Below, piece after piece: positions 56,661-64,000 of a stretch of 64,000 bases of DNA. How positions within the stretch are numbered: the stretch's first letter is position 1; each line of letters opens with the position of its first letter. The position numbers were made by a program, and so were the translations under genes. The DNA comes from Escarpia spicata (taxonomy: Eukaryota; Annelida; Polychaeta; Sabellida; Siboglinidae): NCBI GenBank assembly GCA_963995525.1, contig OZ023214.1:53710339-53774338 (forward strand), given 5' to 3'. The notes under the pieces are model-generated. The model saw only the letters and a program-made list of their open reading frames with translations, was not told the origin of the DNA and made no database searches.

Positions 56661-56769
56661 TTCTAACTAGATATTTAGTACATGGTTGATACGTTATGGA
56701 TAAATTGAGTTCGGAATCTATCCGATATCAAAATTCCACCATGTGGCGCTATTTTAGTCAGTAGTGTGA

Positions 56770-58058
56770 ATGATTCATGTCACACATGCATACGGTTCAT
56801 ACACACACCACGCTACACGCACGCATGCACACACACAAGCAAGCACGCACATACACTTCTGGAATGAGTCAAGTATGATTCTTCTTTGCCCTTGTACCTT
56901 CCGGGGCATGATGCATGCATTGACAACCTTCTTAAATGTGATAAATGTCAATCATGTTTTGTTTCAAAAACTAATAAAAGTAATGAAGACAAACAAATTC
57001 AATGATATAATGCTTTATACGTGGCTTATGGTAAGCACGGACTGTCTGGATACGTGAGCTGCTACCTAGCTGTGCCAGCAGCATGTTGTATCATGTTGGA
57101 TAGGTGTATATTGACATTGAAACTAGCAACATGCATCACATGACCTGCATAAATGTACAAACTACCTGCACAATCAACAACTAACACCAAGTGCAACAAA
57201 CCAACCCCCTATAAATCAATGCATGAGCAACTGTCCCTATAAAACTGTTAGAATATGTCATACTGCTAAGCATCAAACTGTATAGGTGACTCAGAAATAA
57301 TTTAGGTGAGGATTTTACATTCACCTAATGAAAACAGGTTATTATTCAGGAACGTACACTAATTGAAATACAACTGGTGTCAACAATGTTTTTTATTATA
57401 CGATGATGATTCTGCATGAGGCAGATGTGTGAAATATGTTAAACATGTATTTATTATATATATATAATATAGAAAATTGTGAACTATCCACACAAATACT
57501 GTGATGTAATTGAACTTACTAGTATTATAATGGGTAAACTACAATATATATTAAAACCTGGTTTATATGCTATGCATATTATCCTATTTTTAAAAATAAT
57601 TGTTTTATTTATTAAATGTTTATATATAATATATATATATATATACATACGCACTTTTAGACTTTAGCAGGTATACAACAAAATAGTTACTTAATTTAAC
57701 TGGTTATTTTAACAAAATGCATATATATTTTACATTCCTATTTTTAATATCAATGTCTTCCCTCCTCAGCAAACTTGTGATATGGCTAAGAAAACACACC
57801 ACCACATTTAACCAATAGTAGATTTTATATAATGCTTCACTTCAATGTTTCATCAAGTGGGTTGTCATGTGACATAAACAGGAAGGCAGATTGGTGGTTG
57901 AGGGACTAGCGGACCAATAGACGTGTATTCATTTAGTTGGTAAGTGTTTCTTACTCTTACAGAATAAATACAAACATGCAACTACAGCTGTTTATTTTAC
58001 ATCTGCTCGTGCTACCAGTTTCATTGCCCCAACATTTAGTGTCCATCCAAAGTTATGT
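56770..58058. other. Intergenic, no gene seen
   Basis: AT-rich sequence with CA/CACG words at 56790-56850 and (AT)n tracts near 57450-57465 and 57625-57645. Near 57985-57995 the minus strand contains AATAAA, about 65-75 bases after the stop of the phosphatase-subunit gene, so it is a good candidate poly(A) signal. Confidence 0.55.
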
Positions 58059-59309
58059 TCAGAAAAAATGCAACCAGCCAGGATCATCAGTTTCCACATG
58101 CCCATAGCACTCCACAACATAGTTTTTACTGCGATTGTTATCCCAAAATGTCTGGCCATTCACAGTGTACATGACAGCCATTTCCAATCGACTACCAGGC
58201 TTGAAGTTAGATGGTAATATAATATGGAATGAGAACCTATCTGTCTGACCATCACTAGAATTTGGCACGTATGTAGTCTCCAAATCCTCATGTGATGTCC
58301 ATCTGTCAATGGTGTAGTGAATAATGACTTCCTTGTAGTAACCAATGTTTGATACACGCACAGTTCCACTAATGCTAGGATGACAGCCATCATGAATCAA
58401 ACAGTTCTCTAGCAGTACCTTTGATATTTTTACAACGCTAAAAAAGTTGGGGAGGCAAGCTGGCTGAGAGAATAATGGCATGAGATAACAATCTTCAGTT
58501 AATTCCCAAGGATCATGTGATCTCATTACCACATTTCGCATAGTATTATCTGGTATTTGGGGTGAATCGTCACTGTCCATTATCTGACGCACAGAAGCCA
58601 AGTCCAGCCCTAATGCATCTGCAAAACGGACTGCTTTCTTTCTTCGAGGTGTACCTGGTGGCGAAATTTGAGATTTTAATGAGGCACTCCGCTGGCAGGT
58701 TTTTATTCTAAGATATTCAAACTCTCCATTCTCAGTACCGGTTACAAGTCCTCTATTCAAGGGACTTATACCTGACAGCACTGGTGTTGTCTTGGAAATA
58801 TCTGACGAGTCGCTGTCGGTAGGTGCATACTCTGTAACCGGCGATATTAGAGCGAGTGTGTTGGGCTTCACCGGGCCAGCACTGGTAGGCTTGGCCTTAG
58901 CGATTGAGGCTACCGCAACTGGGGTTATGGCGAACGCTCTGCTGAATCTTGTACTCCTCTTCCGCGCTCCGTTTGTTCCAGCGGCATCGTCAGGTCCAGA
59001 TGAGACTGAGGCCAGTAAGGAAGCATCCGAATCAGAGCCAGAGGTACTTGTCAACGTTGAACCACCCGGTAAATTGGCAACGCCGCCTAGTTTTTGTAGC
59101 GGCGATTGAGACATACCTGTTTTAGTTAATTTCTTGAGGAAATAAACTGCGTTGATCTCTTCTGTGACAGTAAACGCACAATCTGTAATCACCCGTAGTA
59201 CGTTAATCCAAGAGATGTACTGCCAGTGGCAAGCACTTAAAATCAACTTCCAGTGTTCTTTCTTAAAGAAATGTCCAGGTAGCCACTCACGCGTGGCGTC
59301 TTCAGTCAT
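58059..59309 (-). CDS. PPP1R3-like: Protein phosphatase 1 regulatory subunit 3 (glycogen-targeting), single exon
   Basis: An intact frame of 416 aa. The PP1-binding RVxF motif K-A-V-R-F lies at residues 225-229. A CBM21 carbohydrate-binding domain spans about 290-400 with G-T-V-R-V-S-N-I, Y-T-I-D-R-W, D-R-F-S-F and N-G-Q-T-F-W-D-N-N followed by K-N-Y. This is the order found in PPP1R3B/C/D-type proteins. The middle (80-220) is Ser/Thr/Pro-rich and probably disordered. Family members bring PP1 to glycogen and promote dephosphorylation of glycogen synthase. The first 65 residues may not belong: Met66 (59114; M-S-Q-S-P-L) is an alternative start or, less likely, the first residue after a splice site. 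A minus-strand AATAAA sits about 70 bases beyond the stop. There are no stops or frameshifts, in contrast to the surrounding mobile DNA. Confidence 0.92.
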   Translation of the reverse strand: MTEDATREWLPGHFFKKEHWKLILSACHWQYISWINVLRVITDCAFTVTEEINAVYFLKKLTKTGMSQSPLQKLGGVANLPGGSTLTSTSGSDSDASLLASVSSGPDDAAGTNGARKRSTRFSRAFAITPVAVASIAKAKPTSAGPVKPNTLALISPVTEYAPTDSDSSDISKTTPVLSGISPLNRGLVTGTENGEFEYLRIKTCQRSASLKSQISPPGTPRRKKAVRFADALGLDLASVRQIMDSDDSPQIPDNTMRNVVMRSHDPWELTEDCYLMPLFSQPACLPNFFSVVKISKVLLENCLIHDGCHPSISGTVRVSNIGYYKEVIIHYTIDRWTSHEDLETTYVPNSSDGQTDRFSFHIILPSNFKPGSRLEMAVMYTVNGQTFWDNNRSKNYVVECYGHVETDDPGWLHFF

Positions 59310-59700
59310 CTTATGTCATGTTATAACCTGCCGTCGAACACGTTATTACCATCACAGGTTGCTGTCCGTACGCCATGGATGCTCACTATTGCCACATAAA
59401 CAGCATACACGCGGCCATTCTGCAATTACCGCCCGACGACATTCCAAATAATTCAACCCCACACCCCAGCCCACTCGCAATGTTTTTGTTTACACGCACG
59501 CGGTATGCGCAATCCGTAACCGGAAGTGCAAAACGATAACCTGGCCACAGCATCTAACATGCTGTGGTGTAATTACAGTGCATAGTTTGATCACTCGCAA
59601 ATTGTTCAACCGTAGCGTAAGCTTTGAAATCTCAGTGGAACTAGCAAAACGTTACTAGCCGTATATATCAGTAACTGGAAATACGACTGTCGTACTAAAT
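59310..59700. promoter_or_regulatory. Likely promoter side of the phosphatase-subunit gene
   Basis: A relatively GC-richer stretch with several CpG sites (59450-59530) lies upstream of the minus-strand gene. No TATA box is evident. The call rests on position only. Confidence 0.35.
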
Positions 59701-59705
59701 CAACT

Positions 59706-60140
59706 TAGGGATCTGTCCTGGGGCCGGTCCTATTCCTTCTATACATAATCGACATCAAGGAACAAATAAATTCAACAATTAGACTCTTTGCAGACGACAG
59801 CATCCTATACAGAGAAATAAATAACACAAAAGATCAACATATATTACAAAACGATTTAGAAACCCTCACAACGTGGTCTAAGAAGTGGTCAATGAACTTC
59901 AATGTTAAGAAATGCTCAGTCCTCACCGTCGCACGCAAACGAAAACCCAAACTATATCAATATTCATTACTGGGAAAATCACTAAACCATGTTCAAAACC
60001 ACGACTACCTTGGAGTCACAATATCACAAGACCTAAGATGGAACGACCACTGCACCAAAATAACCATCAAAGCCAGCCGCACCCTTGGACTCTTAACAAG
60101 AACACTGTCACCTTGCTCACAAAATGTCAAAGAAAAAACT
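59706..60140 (+). pseudogene. Jockey/CR1-group LINE reverse transcriptase, truncated at G-S-V-L-G-P
   Basis: A 5'-truncated RT starts at G-S-V-L-G-P-V-L-F (59708-59735). It contains the catalytic F-A-D-D-S box near 59790, W-S-K-K-W-S-M-N-F near 59885, Y-L-G-V-T-I near 60010 and A-S-R-T-L-G near 60075. It stops after about 145 codons. A second LINE piece with an earlier RT segment follows directly. Confidence 0.78.
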
Positions 60141-60475
60141 ATTATCAGCTTTTTCTAAAGTCTTTGAAAGATTGATCTATAATCGCCTGTAGAGCTTTCT
60201 TGATAAGTACAAAATACTATTTTTGTAAACAGAGTTCAATCGAACGTGCCACTCTCGAACTAATAGACAGCATAGTAAATACTTTGAATAAAAAACAGTA
60301 TGCACTTGCTGTATTCATAGACCTAAGTAAAGCATTTGGCACTTCAGACCACAATATCCTGTTTGAAAAAATTATGGTATTATGGAATAAGAGGGGTACC
60401 ACATAAACTTTTTAAAAGCTATCTTGAAGACAGAAAGCAATTTGTCATAAATAAGGATAAATTGTCGTAATTCCA
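60141..60475 (+). pseudogene. LINE reverse transcriptase fingers/palm fragment
   Basis: Frames contain S-K-V-F-E-R-L-I near 60155, L-A-V-F-I-D-L-S-K-A-F near 60310 (palm block A with the first catalytic Asp), D-H-N-I-L near 60350 and F-K-S-Y-L-E-D-R-K near 60415. In a normal element these come before the segment found at 59706, so two different insertions abut, or one was rearranged. Confidence 0.65.
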
Positions 60476-60479
60476 ATAT

Positions 60480-62525
60480 ACGCTTGTATGCTATATTCTA
60501 AATGTGGCCTAACTATTGTTTTGTACAGCGGTATTATTAGTTATTTTTCCTTATACACTATATTTCGTTTAATTAATTCAAGTATTTGATTTCCCGTTGA
60601 AGCTGCAATTCCGCACTGCTCTGAAACCTTCATATCAGCACTAATGGTTAACCCTAAGTGCTTTTCTTTTACAGTAGTACTTAATACAGTACCCCCATTG
60701 TATCTTCGTTCCCATTTGATCAACATGTCAAGATCATCTTGTAAATGCTGTCTATCTCCATCACGTTTAATCCTTCTAAACACTTTTGTATCATCCGCAA
60801 GTTTCAAAACTTTACTTTTTACATTGTCATCCAAATCAGTGATATATATTAATGATAATATAGGTCCCAATACTGATCCCTGTGGTACATCACTCAAAAC
60901 TTATTTCCAGTTTGATGCCTCCCCACCAACTATTACCCGTTGTCTTTTGTCAATCAGCCATTTTTCTATCAAATTAATCATACCACTTCCTATGCCATGG
61001 GCATTTAGTTTAAGCTGTAATCTTTGATGTGGCAATTTATCGAAAGCTTTCTGAAATTCTAAGTAGATGATATCTATTGGGATCCCTCGTACCTCCCCAC
61101 TTAGTGATATCTTCCAAACAACATAACATATTTGTTAAACATGACCTCGCTTTTAAAAACCTACACTGAATGTTGAGATGGGTTTATCAAGTTATGTTTA
61201 ACAAGAATATCCACCATGTGATCTTTAATTAGTCTTTCTAATAATTTGCAAATCACCGATGTTAAACTCTATGGTCTGTAGGTCTCTGACTTGTTTCTCG
61301 AACGTTTTTTAAATAATGGCATAATAGTTGCTCCTTTCAATTATAACGGAACAACTCCCTATTGTAATCACATGTTGAAAACTGTTGCAAGCGGTATGCT
61401 AATTTGTTCGACAATGTCCAATAGTAGTTTTGGCGGAATCCTATCCACTCCAGGTGATTTATTATCCTTCATAGCCCTTACTTTCTTAGCTACCACTTCC
61501 TGGGTTACAGTTAACTGTCTTAAATAATCTGATTCCGCCCCCTTAAACTTAGCCTCTGGTACTGACAGGGAACTATAATATCTTCCCTGGTAAACACCAA
61601 AATAAAGTACTTATCCAGGTCATCTGCCATTAAGAGTACCTCTGATATATTTCCAGCACTATCTTGTAGCGGACCGACCTTATCCTGAACATTCTGTTTG
61701 CTCCGAACTTATGCAAAAAAACTCTTGCTGTCATGTTTTATATTACAAGATATTTTTTTCATAGCTTCTCTTTGAATTTCGAATTTCAGTTGTAGCTTGG
61801 CTAAGTGCTTCGTTATAAATGTTGTAGTCTTCGTCATTTCCAGTACGTCTATATGACTTCCACATCATTTGTTTGTACTTCATTTTTCTAATGGCTTCTT
61901 TCGATAAATGTTTCTTCCTGGACCGTTTCCCTTGTTTTTTCAAGGGAACAACTATTTCAACGATGCATTCACTTCCACTCTTTAAGCTATTCCAGCATTC
62001 TGTTGCTGTTTTATTCTTCAGTGTGTTATTCCAGTCTATCTTTGCTAACTATGTCCTCTTGTCCTAATGTATTCCTTTGGAAAATTTCTCCTGTACTGCT
62101 TTTTACTATTCCTTTCTGATTTTACTTTGATGGTAAAATGTATCTGGTTGTGATCACTACTTCCCAGTGGCTCACATATATTGACATTATCAACTAATTC
62201 ATTTTGTAATGACAAAACTATGTCTAACACATTATCACCCCTGGTTGGTTCTAGCACATGTTGAGAAAGGAAACTATCTTGTACTAGAACTAAAAACTTG
62301 TGGTCCTCACTCCCCGTATTCTGTAGAGATTTCCATTGTTTACACGTGGTTAAAATCCCCCATAATAATACAGTCCCGTTTGCTCACTTCCTTGATAGAG
62401 TTTTATACTTTTTCAATCGCTTCTATTCTTATGTTTGGACTTCGGTAAACTAACCTAACCTGTAACTATGTTACACCAAACAGCTTCTTCGTAATCTGCT
62501 TCTCTTTCTAATAATATTTCATAAG
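60480..62525 (-). pseudogene. CR1-type LINE ORF2 (copy C)
   Basis: This is an inverted copy of the element at 35090-38220. RT blocks near 60541-60897 (G-S-V-L-G-P-I, L-A-D-D-T, D-L-D-M-L) are followed, toward higher coordinates, by earlier RT parts in fragments to about 61600. The linker (K-H-L-S-K-E-A-I-R-K near 61905) and the endonuclease (N-V-L-D-I-V-L near 62220, S-S-D-H-N near 62140) come next. It is cut at about 60480, before the thumb, and at about 62525, inside the endonuclease. Indels and stops abound. Confidence 0.85.
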
Positions 62526-62529
62526 CGTG

Positions 62530-62660
62530 AGTCACGAGACTTCGGATGACACATCACACGAGAGTACCGACGAGACAAGAAATGCCGCGAGACTACGGAT
62601 GAAACATCACACGAGACTATGACCGAGATGTGTCACGAGACTTCGGATGACACATCACAC
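62530..62660. repeat. ~50-bp repeat of 'cacgagacttcggatgacac' type, 3 copies
   Basis: Blocks at about 62533, 62586 and 62632 share 'cgagact(t/a)cggatg' and 'acatcacacgaga'. Confidence 0.75.
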
Positions 62661-62673
62661 GAGAGAACGGTTC

Positions 62674-63400
62674 GACGTGTTATCGCGTCAAATCCCTCCG
62701 TTTTCAGGAAAATAGACGTGTTATCGCGTCAAACCCCTCCGTTTTAAAGAAAATAGACGGGTTATCGCGTGGGATTTGCTTCAACACTCACTCACTCACC
62801 CTTCGTGTCTGTTCACTCACTCACTCACTCACTCACTCACTCACTCACTCACTCACTCACTCACTCACTCACTCACTCACTCACTCACTCACTCACTCAC
62901 TCACTCACTCACTCACTCACTCACTCACTCACTCACTCACTCACTCACCCACCCACCCACCCACCCACCCACCCACCCACCCACTCACTCACTCACTCAC
63001 CCTTCGTATATGTTCACTCACTCACTCACTCACTAACTCACTCACTCACTCACCCTTCGTGTCTTTTCACTCACTCACTCACTCACTCATCCTTCGTGTC
63101 TGTTCACTCACTCACTCACTCACTCACTCACTCACTCACTCACTCACTCACTCACTCACTCACTCACTCACTCACTCACTCACTCACTCACTCACTCACT
63201 CACTCACTCACTCACTCACTCACTCACAGCCCTTCGTCGTTTTCCAACAGTTTATCTTTTCAACATGTTACCGTGGTAACATTTTCGTAACTTTCTGACA
63301 ATTCGACGGGTTATCGCGTAACATCTCACCTCTTTCTGGCAACTCGACGGGTTATCGCGTACAGCTCACCTCTTTCTGACAATTCGACGTGTTATTGAAA
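62674..63400. repeat. 41-bp minisatellite split by a CACT microsatellite
   Basis: The core gacgkgttatcgcgt occurs at 62674, 62715 and 62756 on one side and at 63305, 63346 and (degenerate) 63386 on the other, each time spaced 40-41 bp. Between them lies a long CACT/CACC tetranucleotide tract. Confidence 0.85.
62785..63228. repeat. (CACT)n microsatellite with CACC block and 'cccttcgtgtctgttcactc' interruptions
   Basis: About 440 bp of CACT repeats, including a CACC run at 62946-62982 and four 'ccttcgt(g/a)t' interruptions that mark higher-order duplication (62801, 63001, 63052, 63091). Confidence 0.95.
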
Positions 63401-63820
63401 CACTAAACTTAGCCGAACACGTGACACGAATTGAACACAGTAAGGACAACCACCTGACAGGACTTCATTCAAAGAGGTGACCATCAAGGTTCCCAACATC
63501 ACTCAACGGATACCAATGTAATTAGTCAGAGTATTGCCATCTACCGTCCATGACAGATCTCTATTCGTGGACACACTTCCGGGAATACCCGAAGCACAGA
63601 GGCCGCCATGACAGTCAAGTAACTTCCGGTGTGACATCACTTCCGACGTAGCGTAGCGTAACGAATTTGAAAACTGCTATGACCGAAACACTAAACTATA
63701 TACACTAGTTTTCGGCGTCATCTCATTTACATAACCAATCAGACCGAACGTACATCACGTGACTTCCCTTAACACAAAAACTGTGCACGTCCATGAGAGA
63801 GGCGACATTCGACGCCACCT
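63401..63820. other. No gene seen
   Basis: Mixed sequence with CpG-containing words (63630-63665) and no coding signal. Confidence 0.5.
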
Positions 63821-63821
63821 G

Positions 63822-63955
63822 TTATGTCTGTGTGTAGTTTACTACAGACGTTAGCTGGTAATGTCTGTGTGTAGTTCAGTTGAGACGTTAGCCAGTGATG
63901 TATCTGTGTAGTTCAGCACGGAGACTTTAGCCTGTTATGTATATGTGTAACAAAC
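63822..63955. repeat. 37-39-bp tandem repeat, about 3.5 copies
   Basis: Units starting at 63822, 63859, 63896 and 63935 share 'atgt(ct)ctgtgtgtagtt' and 'agacgttagcc'. Confidence 0.85.
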
Positions 63956-64000
63956 TTGCAGGATTCTGTGACAAACGAAACACCTAACACTTAGATCAGC

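Larger units (their letters stand above)
49100..56760. mobile_element. Polinton/Maverick remnant, internally deleted
   Basis: Protein-primed DNA polymerase B pieces run rightwards from the left side (50038-54011). Adenain-like protease, major and minor capsid protein and integrase pieces run leftwards from the right side (56353-54660). This is the usual Polinton plan with polymerase and integrase at opposite ends facing inward. At about 7.6 kb it is roughly half the usual 15-20 kb. The packaging ATPase and large parts of capsid and integrase are missing, and every gene is broken. Exact terminal inverted repeats were not found. Confidence 0.85.

Noticed and set aside
60644..61027. Plus-strand 127-aa frame
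   Set aside because: Antisense of the CR1 reverse transcriptase copy; the same shadow appears at 37673-38128 in copy B.
62769..63298. Thr-His-Ser-Leu repeat proteins
   Set aside because: Translations of the CACT microsatellite, open in several frames at once.

Overview
The window is a piece of an invertebrate animal genome. It is AT-rich and intron-bearing, and it is dominated by decayed transposable elements and simple repeats. The best clue to the lineage is a neuropeptide F gene at 17.75-19.78 kb whose peptide ends in G-R-P-R-F-amide, a form typical of molluscs and annelids. I therefore infer a lophotrochozoan, probably a mollusc. No bacterial or organellar features are present.

Only two host genes look intact. 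One is the neuropeptide F precursor (+; coding exons 17754-17974 and 19668-19782), split by an intron in the C-terminal arginine codon, the classic NPY/NPF intron position. The other is a single-exon glycogen-targeting subunit of protein phosphatase 1 (-; 58059-59309) with an RVxF motif and a carbohydrate-binding CBM21 domain. A stop-containing THAP-domain exon (41.44 kb) and a possible short first exon (25.82 kb) are weaker.

Layout. 0-9 kb: LINE remnants, including a CR1 3' end, an L2-like piece, two RTE-like elements (one carrying a 5' inversion of the twin-priming type) and a minus-strand LINE, plus a CA/CACT microsatellite. 9.4-10.6 kb: an unassigned ORF with Polinton-terminus-like sequence beside it. 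10.8-13.0 kb: a giant inverted repeat whose arms carry fragments of a repetitive invertebrate protein family. 13.3-17.4 kb: a 197-bp tandem repeat, LINE pieces, a Penelope-like fragment and a tRNA-derived SINE. 17.7-19.8 kb: neuropeptide F, with a 50-bp minisatellite in its intron. 22.9-25.5 kb: a Rex1-like LINE end and a 1.65-kb long-TIR element holding another gene fragment that may belong to the 10.8-13.0 kb family. 26-28.7 kb: low-complexity tracts and a degenerate short-period array. 28.97-32.2 kb: a truncated tyrosine-recombinase-type (DIRS/Ngaro) retrotransposon and a 99-bp tandem array. 32.9-38.8 kb: a near full-length CR1 with an SGNH-esterase ORF1 and an EN-RT ORF2, broken by an L2 fragment and by a 785-bp foldback element with a clean 7-bp target duplication. 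39-46.4 kb: more LINEs, a palindromic THAP-bearing element and a second SINE copy. 47.1-48.4 kb: a pogo/Tigger-like DDE transposase pseudogene. 49.1-56.7 kb: an internally deleted Polinton/Maverick. 58-59.3 kb: the phosphatase subunit gene. 59.7-64 kb: LINE pieces, a third CR1 copy, and 41-bp and CACT repeat arrays.

Apart from the two host genes nothing works as a pathway. The rest is mobile DNA, almost all of it broken by stops, frameshifts or deletions. The material most worth a second look is the neuropeptide F gene, the palindromic/long-TIR elements with their unnamed protein family, the foldback insertion in CR1, the twin-primed RTE, and the Polinton remnant with a possible sister end at 9.4-10.6 kb.
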